Shown one piece after another: positions 8,328 to 17,225 of a stretch of DNA of 42,980 nt; the first letter of the stretch is position 1, and each line of letters starts with the position of its first letter. The notes under the pieces are model-generated. The model saw only the letters and a program-made list of their open reading frames with translations. It was not told the origin of the DNA and did not search any database. Source of the stretch: JAZKIX01 sp040384645 (GTDB taxonomy: Bacteria > Pseudomonadota > Gammaproteobacteria > Burkholderiales > Burkholderiaceae_D); NCBI GenBank assembly GCA_040384645.1, contig JAZKIX010000203.1, forward strand, positions 1 to 42,980. The letters are read 5' to 3'. The position numbers and the translations under genes were made by a program.

Positions 8328-8621
8328 ATGTCGCATGAAGGCTATCACGAACCCTTGGAAAAATTGTCCGCGCTGACGCAGGATATGCACCGCGCCATTA
8401 CATCCCTGATGGAGGAATTGGAAGCAGTCGATTGGTATAACCAGAGGGTGGATGCCTGTAGCGATCCAGAATTGCGGCAGATTTTGATACATAACCGCGA
8501 TGAAGAAAAGGAACATGCTGCGATGGTGCTGGAATGGATACGGCGCCACGATCCGAAAATGGATCATGAGTTACGCGATGTACTTTTTAAAGAAGGGCCG
8601 ATCACCGGGCAGCACGAATAG
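8328..8621 (+). CDS. Encapsulated-ferritin (EncFtn)-type protein without cargo tail
   Basis: A 97-residue all-helical protein that strongly resembles the encapsulin-associated ferritin family as I recall the Rhodospirillum rubrum protein. Conserved are the ferroxidase residues E30, E60 and H63 (matching E32, E62, H65), the entry residues E32 and W36 (MEELEAVDWY), the NRDEEKEHAAMVLEW helix and the FKEGPIT end. Such proteins form decamers and oxidise Fe(II). Here the protein stops seven residues after the EGP (ITGQHE), so the usual Gly-rich linker and encapsulin-targeting peptide are missing, and no encapsulin shell gene is adjacent. GAAAGG at 8315-8320 supports the start. It may work as a free ferroxidase. 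Confidence 0.85.
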   Translation: MSHEGYHEPLEKLSALTQDMHRAITSLMEELEAVDWYNQRVDACSDPELRQILIHNRDEEKEHAAMVLEWIRRHDPKMDHELRDVLFKEGPITGQHE

Positions 8622-8653
8622 CTTGCTTGGATCTTTTTAGCGCCAGAGTCGAT

Positions 8654-10072
8654 TTAAGGCATGGTCGATTCTGGTGAGAATAAGGACGATAAGGACGCCA
8701 AAGAAGTTTCAGATTTCACTAATGGTAATTTTATTTTTACACTCAAGCCACCGCCAACACGGTTACTCAGTTGTAGCGCGCCGCCATGTCTTTGCACCAC
8801 ACGATTGACAATTGCCAATCCCAGTCCGGCTCCATTGGCTTGACCACGTGCGGTATCCATCCGGCTGAAGGGCTGTAGCAAACGTTCCATTTCGGACTCT
8901 GGTACGCCAATACCGTGATCGGTAATTTCGATAACTGCGTGGGCCACGCCGCTGCTTGTTTCCGAATAACAGGCAAGGGCGATATCGGCCATGTCGGTGT
9001 CGATGGTTTTGCCATAACGCCGCGTATTCTCTATCAGGTTATTGATGACGCGCTTGAGGTCAATCGCGTTGCCGGACACGGCAATATTGTCCTGGATCTT
9101 GGCGTTCAGCCTGACGTCGGGCATGCGCGCGGCCTGATGCGCACTGTCGGCCAATAAGATGCTGAGATCAACCAAGGTAAAGCTAGCGCTGTCGGTCGGT
9201 TTGGCGTAGTCCAGGAATTGCCCAATGATGGCATCCATCTGGCCAATATCCGATTGCATTCCTTGCCGCGCATCGTCGGATAAATGCGCCATTTCGACTT
9301 CTAGCTGCATTCTGGCCAGTGGCGTGCGCAAGTCATGCGAGATACCAGCCAAAATGACCGCACGGTCTGTTTCCACTCGGTTCAGGTCGTCCACCATTTG
9401 ATTGAAGCTGCGATTGGCTTCGATGATTTCGGTCGGGCCATTTTCAGGCAGTGGCTCTGGTTTTTGCCCTTTGGCAATGGCGCGGGCAGTGCTAGTGAGG
9501 CGAGCCAAAGGGAGGTTGATCAAGCGCGAAATAAAGAAAGCGCCGAGCAACGACAAGATCATGACGACGCCAGCCCAGCCCAGCCATTGCAGACCGCTGA
9601 CTTTTTCGACCCGGTCGCGTTCCAACATCAGCCAATATTGGTCTTCTTCAATCGAAAAACTGACCCAAAAGCCGCGTACGCCATTTACTTTGCCCGCGAA
9701 TTGCGTGTCGGCACCCAATTTTGCTTTGACCGTATCTTGCAATACTGGAAGGCCATCAAAATCAGGCGTCGGCTCAATCACGTCACTATTTTCTAGCGGA
9801 TAGATGCGAATGCCTTCGTTGCTGGCGAGGTCGAACAGTAATTCGCGCCGCATTTCTGGCGCAGAATGGGTGAGCGCTGCACGGGTAATAGTGACGACAG
9901 AAATAATTTGCGCTGCGATTTGTTGCGCTCGCGGCGTGCGCTCTACAAAGCTAAAGCTGGCGATCCACGCGGTCATGCTCATGGCAATGAGTACGCCGAG
10001 CAAAAAGAAGGTGCGCCAGAACAGGCCACTATTGAGCCAGACAAGCTGTCTTTTAGCGCGTGATTTCAGCAT
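8654..10072 (-). CDS. envZ: EnvZ-like sensor histidine kinase
   Basis: An inner-membrane sensor kinase of 472 residues that pairs with the OmpR-like regulator encoded 18 nt upstream. It has two membrane segments (about 20-42 and 165-183) around a periplasmic domain, then a HAMP linker (RLINLPLARLTSTARAIAKG), HisKA with the phosphoacceptor H246 (GISHDLRTPLARM), and an ATPase domain with N box (NNLIENTRRYG), G1 (DHGIGVPE) and G2 (GAGLGLAIVNRVVQRHGG). The short tail is Ser/Leu-rich. The GISHDLRTPLARMQLE phrase is diagnostic of the EnvZ subfamily. The signal is not known; in relatives it is osmotic or envelope conditions. Confidence 0.92.
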   Translation of the reverse strand: MLKSRAKRQLVWLNSGLFWRTFFLLGVLIAMSMTAWIASFSFVERTPRAQQIAAQIISVVTITRAALTHSAPEMRRELLFDLASNEGIRIYPLENSDVIEPTPDFDGLPVLQDTVKAKLGADTQFAGKVNGVRGFWVSFSIEEDQYWLMLERDRVEKVSGLQWLGWAGVVMILSLLGAFFISRLINLPLARLTSTARAIAKGQKPEPLPENGPTEIIEANRSFNQMVDDLNRVETDRAVILAGISHDLRTPLARMQLEVEMAHLSDDARQGMQSDIGQMDAIIGQFLDYAKPTDSASFTLVDLSILLADSAHQAARMPDVRLNAKIQDNIAVSGNAIDLKRVINNLIENTRRYGKTIDTDMADIALACYSETSSGVAHAVIEITDHGIGVPESEMERLLQPFSRMDTARGQANGAGLGLAIVNRVVQRHGGALQLSNRVGGGLSVKIKLPLVKSETSLASLSSLFSPESTMP

Positions 10073-10090
10073 GACACGTAATCGGTTGAA

Positions 10091-10849
10091 TTAGCGCGGC
10101 TGGCCTTCAGGAATAAATACATAGCCGAGACCCCAAACGGTCTGGATATACAAGGGGCTGGATGGATCGGGTTCGATCAGCTTGCGTAGACGGGAAATTT
10201 GGACATCGAGGCTGCGGTCGAACACTTCGTATTCGCGTCCGCGTGCCAATTCCATCAATTTTTCACGCGATAAGGGTTGTCGCGCATGGCGTGCGAATAC
10301 TTTCATGACGGAAAATTCACCGGTCGTCAAAGGCACTGTTTCGCCATTTCTCTTGAGGGTTCTAGTACTCAAATCGAGAATGAATTCGCCGAATTCGAAA
10401 GACTGCGGCTTCTCGGAAGGTGCGCCTGGAAGTTCGTCGGGGGCTTTTCGGCGCAGCACCGCGCCAATACGCGCTACCAATTCACGCGGATTAAAAGGCT
10501 TGGGCAAATAATCGTCGGCACCCATTTCAAGACCGATGATGCGATCTACATCTTCGCCTTTGGCAGTGAGCATAATGATCGGAGTTTGATCGCCGGCACC
10601 ACGCAGGCGGCGGCAAATCGACAAGCCATCTTCGCCCGGCAACATGAGGTCAAGAACCAATAAGTCGTAACGCTCGCGTAACCAAAGCTTGTTCATCGCT
10701 TGCGCGCTTTCAGCCGCGACCACGGTAAAACCTTGTTCGCTCAAATAGCGCCGCAAAAGATCGCGTAGACGAATGTCATCGTCTACCACTAGAATCTTGG
10801 CCTGATGCCCGGCAGGCAAGGAATTGCTGGCAGTAGTTGTCGTATTCAT
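10091..10849 (-). CDS. ompR: OmpR-like response regulator
   Basis: A DNA-binding response regulator of 252 residues with a receiver domain (acidic pair in VVDDDIRLRD, phospho-acceptor D67 in LLVLDLMLPGEDG, conserved Lys in DYLPKPFNPREL) and a C-terminal winged helix (LTTGEFSVMKVFARHARQPLSREKL, RLRKLIEPDP, YIQTVWGLGYVFIP). It is the first gene of the two-gene operon with the kinase. The 169-nt divergent spacer to the next gene (10850-11018) must hold promoters for both directions. The N-terminal Thr/Ala tail before the receiver is longer than in E. coli OmpR, as often in this order. Confidence 0.94.
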   Translation of the reverse strand: MNTTTTASNSLPAGHQAKILVVDDDIRLRDLLRRYLSEQGFTVVAAESAQAMNKLWLRERYDLLVLDLMLPGEDGLSICRRLRGAGDQTPIIMLTAKGEDVDRIIGLEMGADDYLPKPFNPRELVARIGAVLRRKAPDELPGAPSEKPQSFEFGEFILDLSTRTLKRNGETVPLTTGEFSVMKVFARHARQPLSREKLMELARGREYEVFDRSLDVQISRLRKLIEPDPSSPLYIQTVWGLGYVFIPEGQPR

Positions 10850-11018
10850 AGTGCTATGTTACCGTCAATGGACAGCTCGATAATGCTGAATTTTAAGACA
10901 TTACAAAGTGTTACAACCTTTACCCAATCAGCCTTTCTGTGCAATGTGATGCGTTTTACACTGACGGCGTATCGAGGTGCGCTTACTCGTTTAAATAGCA
11001 TTACTGGAGTCAAATCTT

Positions 11019-11417
11019 ATGGATAGGACACTTAAAAAAATCAATTCATTTCTTCCTGTGTTTTTCTTGTCTATGTGCGCGCTTACGACTGCGCCGACGG
11101 ATGTATTCGCACAAAATGCTGATAGAGAGACAGGACAAACTTCGCGCCGACAACATTTAGGGCCGGATTCTAACGCACAGCGTAGTGAAAGTTCCCCTCC
11201 AATAAGTGAACGGCGTCGGGTGTTGGATCAAATGCGGCGCAATTCGATAACAAATGCAACCCAGGTTGAGAGTGTCGCACCAGTCGATCCCAACGGCACT
11301 AGTGCAGTACCGCAAGGCAGGAGGACAGGCAGAATGTCTTTTGAAGAGCGACGTGATTTACGGCGTCAAATTAACGAGGCCGGTCACGATATTTATGGAA
11401 ATCCCCCTAATCGATAA
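11019..11417 (+). CDS. Small secreted protein of unknown function
   Basis: A 132-residue protein I do not recognise. The N-terminus is a standard signal peptide (MDRTLKKINSF, hydrophobic core VFFLSMCALTT, likely cleavage after DVFA). The mature part is hydrophilic, rich in Arg, Gln, Ser and Asn, without Cys or membrane segments, and probably disordered for much of its length; the end (FEERRDLRRQINEAGHDIYG) could form a helix. It is transcribed away from the OmpR gene and ends at the bidirectional terminator at 11431-11463. Regulation by the neighbouring two-component system is possible but not shown. Confidence 0.7.
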   Translation: MDRTLKKINSFLPVFFLSMCALTTAPTDVFAQNADRETGQTSRRQHLGPDSNAQRSESSPPISERRRVLDQMRRNSITNATQVESVAPVDPNGTSAVPQGRRTGRMSFEERRDLRRQINEAGHDIYGNPPNR

Positions 11418-11430
11418 CAACTGCCCATAA

Positions 11431-11463
11431 AAAAGCCGCCATATAAATATGGCGGCTTTTTTG
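11431..11463. terminator. Bidirectional intrinsic terminator
   Basis: A perfect 8-bp stem (GCCGCCAT / ATGGCGGC) with loop ATAAAT is flanked by A run on the left and T run on the right, so it can stop transcripts from both sides. It lies between the convergent small secreted protein and the MFS transporter gene. Confidence 0.92.
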
Positions 11464-11497
11464 TATCCCATCATGGCGATACATGCATTACAAGCAT

Positions 11498-13180
11498 TTA
11501 ATCTGCTGCGTAAATATCATTGTCCTTGGTTTCTTTCACAAACAAGGCGCCGATAACGACAGTCATCAACGCAATGACGATCGGGTACCAAAGACCATAA
11601 TAGATATCGCCTTTGAATGCCACCAGAGCAAAGGCAGTGGTGGGCAACAAGCCGCCAAACCAGCCGTTACCGATGTGGTACGGCAATGACATTGAGGTGT
11701 AACGAATCCGGGTAGGGAACATTTCCACCAGCATCGCGGCAATCGGGCCGTACACCATCGTTACATACAACACTAGAATGACCAGGAGCAACAGTACCAT
11801 CGGTTTATTAATTTGCTCTGGATCGGCCTTGGTTGGATACCCGGCTGCTTTGATTGTGTCAGCCAATTCTTTCGAGAAAGCCTTATTTTTTGCGTCAGCC
11901 TCTTCTTTGGACAACCCATTAGCATCGTAAGAAGTCAATATTTTGTCTCCCACTTTAACGGATGCGATGGTTCCGGCAGCTGCAATCTCATTGGAATAGT
12001 TGACCGATGCGGCAGCCAATTTTGCCTTAACGATATCGCAGGAAGATGTGAACTTCTTGGTGCCGGTTGGATTGAACTGGAATTGGCAATTATCCGGATC
12101 CGCTGTAACGACCACAGGTGCGCTGTTCAAAGCTGTTTCCAATGCTGGATTGGCGTAGTGAGTCAATGCGCTGAAGATTGGGAAATAGGTCACCGCTGCA
12201 ATCAGGCAACCAGCCAGGATAATTGGTTTGCGACCGATTTTGTCTGACAACGTGCCGAACAAAATAAAGAACGGTGTACCGATCAAGAGAGAAATCGCGA
12301 TTAGGATATTAGCGGTGGCGCCATCGACTTTGAGTGTTTGCGTCAAGAAAAACAGTGCATAAAATTGACCTGTGTACCAAACCACCGCTTGACCCGCTGT
12401 CAGGCCGAATAACGCCAGAATAACGATCTTGAGGTTTTTTGCCTTGGCAAACGATTCGGTCAACGGTGCTTTAGATGTTTTTCCTTCCGCCTTCATTTTG
12501 GCAAAAGCTGGCGACTCGTTCATCGATAGGCGAATCCAGACTGAAATCCCTAGTAAGAACACGGATACCAGGAAAGGAATGCGCCAGCCCCAAGCAGCAA
12601 AATCTTCTTCACCGATCGCAGTACGCGTACCCAAAATTACGACTAGTGACAAAAACAGACCGAGCGTGGCCGTGGTTTGAATCCACGAGGTAAAGGCGCC
12701 GCGCTTGCCGTCCGGCGCGTGCTCGGCAACATAGGTCGCCGCGCCGCCGTATTCACCACCGAGTGCCAAACCTTGCAAAATCCGTAGGGAGATTAGGATA
12801 ATCGGTGATGCGATACCCCAAGTTGCAAAACCGGGTAACAAGCCAACCAGGAAAGTCGACAAACCCATAATGACGATGGTTACCAAGAACGTGTACTTCC
12901 GGCCGATCATGTCGCCTAGACGGCCAAACACCAAAGCACCAAATGGCCGCACGATAAAGCCCGCAGCAAATGCCAAAAGCGCAAAAATAAACGCAGTATT
13001 CGGATCGGTTCCGGCGAAAAATTGTTTTGCGATAATGGCTGCGAGTGAGCCGTACAGATAAAAGTCATACCACTCAAATACCGTTCCCAAGGATGAGGCA
13101 AAGATCACTTTGCGTTCTTCAGGAGTGATTTTGCGGTTAGCCGCGGCCGAGCCCGTGGCCAATGTTGATGCTGTCGCCAT
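11498..13180 (-). CDS. MHS-family MFS transporter with an internal loop domain
   Basis: A 12-helix metabolite:H+ symporter-like permease of 560 residues. Family marks are FEWYDFYLYGSLA, the loop 2-3 motif (GRLGDMIGRKYTF), LQGLALGGEYGGAATYVAEHAP, the repeated loop 8-9 motif (GTLSDKIGRKPII) and the late MLVEMFPTRIRYTSMSLPYHIGNGWFGG. ProP/KgtP-type relatives have about 430-500 residues; the extra length here is an insert of roughly 110 residues (about 350-465) between helices 9 and 10, which should be periplasmic. It has two cysteines (DNCQF, SSCDIV) that could form a disulfide. The substrate is unknown; dicarboxylates, proline/betaine or shikimate are typical for the family. The start is preceded by AAGGAG. 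Confidence 0.9.
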   Translation of the reverse strand: MATASTLATGSAAANRKITPEERKVIFASSLGTVFEWYDFYLYGSLAAIIAKQFFAGTDPNTAFIFALLAFAAGFIVRPFGALVFGRLGDMIGRKYTFLVTIVIMGLSTFLVGLLPGFATWGIASPIILISLRILQGLALGGEYGGAATYVAEHAPDGKRGAFTSWIQTTATLGLFLSLVVILGTRTAIGEEDFAAWGWRIPFLVSVFLLGISVWIRLSMNESPAFAKMKAEGKTSKAPLTESFAKAKNLKIVILALFGLTAGQAVVWYTGQFYALFFLTQTLKVDGATANILIAISLLIGTPFFILFGTLSDKIGRKPIILAGCLIAAVTYFPIFSALTHYANPALETALNSAPVVVTADPDNCQFQFNPTGTKKFTSSCDIVKAKLAAASVNYSNEIAAAGTIASVKVGDKILTSYDANGLSKEEADAKNKAFSKELADTIKAAGYPTKADPEQINKPMVLLLLVILVLYVTMVYGPIAAMLVEMFPTRIRYTSMSLPYHIGNGWFGGLLPTTAFALVAFKGDIYYGLWYPIVIALMTVVIGALFVKETKDNDIYAAD

Positions 13181-13436
13181 GCTTGTCTCCTTCTAGTTAT
13201 AAATATGGTGTGCAACATACTTGCACCCGAATCGTGCCAACTGAGTTTGCTACGCAAAGCTTACGCCATGCTTTCTTGAAACTTACAGAAACTTACAGAA
13301 TTGTATTAATGTGGTATCTCAAGTTTCAGCGCATCAATTTCTCAATGGCGGATCAATCGATGTTCAACGACTTGACCCTTGCCATGTAAAAATGCGGCAT
13401 CAGGGTAACCAGCACTGCCATATTGAAAGGTAAAAC

Positions 13437-13742
13437 ATGATTCGACACATTGTGATGTGGAAATTGAAAGAGTATGCCGAAGGTGCAGACCGGCTCAGCA
13501 ATGCGCAAAAAATGAAAACCCTGCTGCAGGCTTGTGCCGCAATCGTGCCGGGGATTTTGCGTTTTGACGTCGCATTGGCGCAAGATGGCTTGGAGTCGAC
13601 CAGCGACGTGGTCTTTTATGCCGAATTTGTGGACAAAAATACGCTCGATGCCTATCAAGCTCATCCACAACACCAGGCGCTCAAGCCATTTTTTGCGGCG
13701 GTAAGAGAAGGGCGCCAATGTATGGATACATTTTTCGAGTAG
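13437..13742 (+). CDS. Dabb (stress-responsive A/B barrel) domain protein
   Basis: A 101-residue dimeric alpha/beta-barrel protein. The opening MIRHIVMWKLKE, the mid segment SDVVFYAEFVDKNTLDAYQAHPQHQAL and the final F-rich helix are typical of the Dabb family. Members include plant stress proteins and small enzymes, but most bacterial ones have no known role. It is a single gene, flanked by the MFS transporter gene (divergent, 256 nt away) and repeat copy D immediately after the stop. The spacer before it contains a tandem 10-bp repeat (GAAACTTACA) around 13278-13297. Confidence 0.85.
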   Translation: MIRHIVMWKLKEYAEGADRLSNAQKMKTLLQACAAIVPGILRFDVALAQDGLESTSDVVFYAEFVDKNTLDAYQAHPQHQALKPFFAAVREGRQCMDTFFE

Positions 13743-13750
13743 TATTTGAC

Positions 13751-13828
13751 GAAAAATACTAGCCGGAGTATTTTTTTTGTGGCAATAAACACGTGCGCGT
13801 GGAGGTGTATTTTGCCCTATACTCCCCC
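13751..13828 (-). repeat. Dispersed intergenic repeat, copy D (inverted)
   Basis: A reverse-oriented copy starting nine bases after the Dabb gene stop. Read on the minus strand it gives GGGGGAGTATAGGGC, then GCGCACGTGTTTATTGCC, then an AAATACT / AGTATTTTT hairpin. On the plus strand the hairpin and T run could also end the Dabb transcript. Confidence 0.7.
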
Positions 13829-13896
13829 TCAAACTCATCGGTGTGAGAGTGGCGCAGCGAAGCAAGCTGCGCCGAAAAAATAGTGTGCCAAGCCAA

Positions 13897-16242
13897 TTAC
13901 AAGTCGAAGCGTAATTCCGCCGTGTAAGTGCGCTGGGGATACGGATGAAAGTTCCAATACTGATAATTATTTAAATTATCGATGCCCAACGATGCGCTCC
14001 ATTGCTTGGCACCCTGGCACCGCAGTCGCAGGTCGGTAGTGAAGTATTTACTTGTACCCTGATAGGCAAAACCGTTGGGGTCCGAGTTATTCAGGGTCGA
14101 ATATTGATCGCCGCTATAACGTGCGCCAAAGGCAAGCGTCCAATGCGGATCGAATCGATAGCTAGCCAAGCCGGTGGCGCGCCATACCGGCACGCGCGGC
14201 TGGTATTTGCCGATGGTGTCGCCGGGCAGACTGACAAACCCCATGTTTTCTTTGATACGCGAATCGGCATAGGTAATACTGCCGGACAGGTCTAGCCCAT
14301 CGCCCAGCACATCGCTTGCGTTAAAAGCGAGCTCAACACCCTTGGTTTGGACCCGGCCCACGTTCTGTACGCGGCTAATATTGGCGTTCGCAATCGGATC
14401 AAACGTGGTTTGTGAATAGAGCGAATCACGCACATTTTCGCTGAATAGGGTAAGGCGCAATATGCCGCCGCCCACGTCTTTTTCTGCGGTCAGTTCGGTG
14501 GTCCACGATTTTTCAGGTCGCAGATTGGGATCGTTGATATATTTTGAATTGGTGCTCGAGGTCGCCCCATACAGTTCGGCCACAGTGGGCATCCGTACTG
14601 CGCGCCCGGTCGAAGCCTTGAATACGGTATCGTCCGACCACTGATACGACAGGGCCGCCTTAGGCGAAACAAAAATATTGTCGCGTGCAGCATAAGTCGT
14701 ATTGGCGCTATTGGTCGATGAGAAACGCGTAAAACCATCTTTGGCGTGCCAATTTTCTAGCCGGGCACCGAATACCGCTTGCCATTGCGGCGCAATAATC
14801 CAGCGGTCTTGTCCATACAGGCTGCGCAACCGGGTATTGCCGCCGACTTCGCTGGCCAGTGCGCCGGCCTCATCCATCATCCAGTTGCCTGCGATAGTTG
14901 ATTTCAAAATATGCAGTTTGTAGCTTTCTTGCTGGAAGCCAAAGTCGACAATATGGTCGCCCTTTACGCCCTGTGGACGCCAGATCCCTTTCAGCGACAG
15001 CGTATTCCAGCCAGTGCCATCCTGATCCTGTATTGTGCCGGTGCCCCCAGACATTGCCGCCGGTAACGCACCGGTCGCGGCGCGCTGTTGATCCCGGCTG
15101 TAATCGACCAGGCTGGCGGCAAGCTCCCAATCCCAGTTCGATTTGGTATTTGATTTAACCGACACGCCATGCATCAAATGCTGCAACGAATCGTTGCTCT
15201 GGTTGAAATCGGTCGTTCCTAAGGTATATCCCATGCCATCAATGCTGATCGGGCCACTATAGACCGGCGCGCCGGTTGTGCTGTTGCGCAGATAGCTTTG
15301 CGGCCGACCTTCCGAGGTATTTTGCCATGCACCAAGGGTGTAGCTGGCACGCACCGTGGGAGAAAAATCATAGGCCAGCTTGGCTTTGAAATGATCTTGA
15401 ATGGTGTGATATTCGGTCGCGGTACCCACGATCAGCCAAGGGGTATTGTTGCGGTCAAGTCCGGTAACCGCACCCGTAACCGCTGTCGCTGTGCTGGCGG
15501 GCGGCGTCGTGCTAATGGCTTTGGTTGGGAATGTCAGCGGTTGGCCATGACTATCAGTGCGATTGACGTTGATCCACCAAGCCCAGTTGCCGCTGCGGTT
15601 GCCGATCGAGGCACTGGTTTGATAGCCGCGAAAGGTAGTGTCTGTTTGATAAAGCTCAAACGGCTGCACAAAATAACTAGCTTTGGCATGCGCCTCGAAT
15701 TGCTTGGGCATGCGTGTCACATAGTCGACCACGGCACCGACCGAATTACCAGAATAGGCGGCCGAAAATGGTCCATACATGACATCAGCACGCTCGATTT
15801 CTTCCGGCGTCACCATGCCCCAGCGCGGCGCGTAAGTGGCACCGTTACCCAGATAATTGGATAGCAAAATACCGTCTGCATACACTGCCGAACGTGCGCT
15901 ATTGCCGGTGCCGGAGGCACGACTAGACAAAACTGCGTGGTTGTAATCGCCGATATAGCGCTTGCGTACCAGTAGGCTTGGGAAATATTTTAAAGCGTCT
16001 TCGCTATCTGTGGCGTTGACGGTTTCTGCTAATTGCTGGCTTGTGATGCCCTCCATCGTAGTCGGGATCTGTGACGGCAGCGAACTGGGCTGGCCGCTGG
16101 TTACGGTCACGATGCCGAGCGTTTTGATTGGCGCATCGGCACCCGATATCTCTAAAGGCGCCTGGTCGGCCATTTGTGCGAAGGCTGCAGTGGAAAATGC
16201 AGTGAGCAGGGACGCGGTGAGCGGTTTGAAACGGAAATGCAT
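13897..16242 (-). CDS. TonB-dependent outer-membrane receptor
   Basis: An outer-membrane beta-barrel receptor of 781 residues. It has a signal peptide (MHFRFKPLTASLLTAFSTAAFA), a plug domain (about 50-180; RASGTGNSARSAVYADGILLSNYL, ERADVMYGPFSAAYSGNSVGAVVDYVTR) and a C-terminal barrel with the usual late segments (ASTGRAVRMPTVAELYG, LRPEKSWTTELTAEK, NVGRVQTKGVEL) and the end AELRFDL. No clear TonB box was recognised. The upstream DUF2946 gene on the same strand and the nearby copper genes suggest a metal or metal-complex ligand, but siderophore or other substrates cannot be excluded. The 259 nt between the two genes holds no gene I can support. Confidence 0.93.
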   Translation of the reverse strand: MHFRFKPLTASLLTAFSTAAFAQMADQAPLEISGADAPIKTLGIVTVTSGQPSSLPSQIPTTMEGITSQQLAETVNATDSEDALKYFPSLLVRKRYIGDYNHAVLSSRASGTGNSARSAVYADGILLSNYLGNGATYAPRWGMVTPEEIERADVMYGPFSAAYSGNSVGAVVDYVTRMPKQFEAHAKASYFVQPFELYQTDTTFRGYQTSASIGNRSGNWAWWINVNRTDSHGQPLTFPTKAISTTPPASTATAVTGAVTGLDRNNTPWLIVGTATEYHTIQDHFKAKLAYDFSPTVRASYTLGAWQNTSEGRPQSYLRNSTTGAPVYSGPISIDGMGYTLGTTDFNQSNDSLQHLMHGVSVKSNTKSNWDWELAASLVDYSRDQQRAATGALPAAMSGGTGTIQDQDGTGWNTLSLKGIWRPQGVKGDHIVDFGFQQESYKLHILKSTIAGNWMMDEAGALASEVGGNTRLRSLYGQDRWIIAPQWQAVFGARLENWHAKDGFTRFSSTNSANTTYAARDNIFVSPKAALSYQWSDDTVFKASTGRAVRMPTVAELYGATSSTNSKYINDPNLRPEKSWTTELTAEKDVGGGILRLTLFSENVRDSLYSQTTFDPIANANISRVQNVGRVQTKGVELAFNASDVLGDGLDLSGSITYADSRIKENMGFVSLPGDTIGKYQPRVPVWRATGLASYRFDPHWTLAFGARYSGDQYSTLNNSDPNGFAYQGTSKYFTTDLRLRCQGAKQWSASLGIDNLNNYQYWNFHPYPQRTYTAELRFDL

Positions 16243-16501
16243 GAGAAATCCTAAGCTAAATGGGGCTGCTTATGACGCAGTTGCAAGACAACAGAATTGC
16301 GACGAAGGTCAGCATCGAATCGACGCGGCATCACGCAAGGTAAAGCGTCGATGACGAAGTGGGTTTAGATCGAAACACTGATGCTGCGTACAAGCGCTGC
16401 GAACAAAACAAGCCGGCGCAAGTACGGAGCTAAACGCGGACGTGAGCGCGGCTGTGGGCGCAATTACGCCGGGGCGACAATCAGTGAAAGCGACTGAAAA
16501 T

Positions 16502-16915
16502 TCAGGCGAGGGAAGGCGGGGCGCGCGATTGCGCAATGGCCCAGATAAAAAGCGGGCTTGGCGATTGATAGAAAAGGGCGGGGAAACTGTTGCTGCCATT
16601 AATCGCCGGCAAAATCACAGCGGCAGTTGGCGGCAAAACGAAGGCGCTTGCATGGGTTTGGCAAAACGGACAGTGGGCGGACGCCATGTCTTTTTCGGTT
16701 GGTAGGGATGATTTTGAATCCGGCAAGCTGCTTACTTTAGATTCGCCAGCTTTAATTTGCTTGATGCCGTCAATTGAGCAAATCTCAACCCAGGAGTTGT
16801 TGGTACCGGTCGCAGCAGCCATTGCATGGGAAATCGACGGTGCAAGAGCGGCCAACAAAATCGCAAAACATGCGATCCAGGCGGCTATTTGTCGAGTTGT
16901 CTTTTTCATTCCCAT
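16502..16915 (-). CDS. DUF2946-type small exported protein
   Basis: A 137-residue protein with a signal peptide (RQIAAWIACFAILLAALAPSISHAMA), a CxxC motif set between histidines (SAHCPFCQTHAS) and a C-terminal hydrophobic/proline-rich end. This layout fits DUF2946 proteins, which are frequently found next to TonB-dependent copper receptors and other copper genes; a role in periplasmic metal handling is inferred from this association. A second in-frame ATG lies two codons downstream and could be the true start. It probably shares a transcript with the TonB receptor gene downstream. Confidence 0.75.
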   Translation of the reverse strand: MGMKKTTRQIAAWIACFAILLAALAPSISHAMAAATGTNNSWVEICSIDGIKQIKAGESKVSSLPDSKSSLPTEKDMASAHCPFCQTHASAFVLPPTAAVILPAINGSNSFPALFYQSPSPLFIWAIAQSRAPPSLA

Positions 16916-17011
16916 TGGCGAATTTTATCATCCGTCGATGGGGGCTCCCATTTTAAAAGCGTCAATCAATCGATGAAGCGCATGCTTCGAATGCTCTCTG
17001 GCCGCCTTTTC

Positions 17012-17092
17012 ATAAAATAATACTGGGTAGGGTATTTTATTTGACGCAATTAAAACGTGCGGCTAAGCAATGGTTTTGGCATATACACCCCT
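17012..17092 (-). repeat. Dispersed intergenic repeat, copy E (inverted)
   Basis: A reverse copy in the 310-nt divergent spacer 16916-17225. Read on the minus strand: GGGGTGTATATGCC, then AGCCGCACGTTTTAATTGC, then AAATAAAATACCCTACCCAG and TATTATTTT. The segment AAATAAAATACCCTACCCAG is identical to copy C. I see no gene in the rest of this spacer, which must hold the promoters of the DUF2946 gene and of the copper run. Confidence 0.75.
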
Positions 17093-17225
17093 GTTTTTAA
17101 GAAATTTCCGACTTGGCCGGCTCCAGGTAGGACATACAGGCCATTTCACACTTGAGAAGCAAAGGCTGCATCCAGTTTTAAGCTCAGCCAAAGCATCCCC
17201 TGCAACCACATGGTAGACTCGCACA

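Noticed and set aside
13276..13300. Tandem GAAACTTACA as a short repeat array or CRISPR remnant
   Set aside because: Only two copies without spacers; most likely chance or part of a promoter region.
16309..16599. A minus-strand frame of 96 codons between DUF2946 and the TonB receptor
   Set aside because: It overlaps the end of the DUF2946 gene, has no ribosome site and reads as Arg/Ala/Pro-rich out-of-frame sequence.
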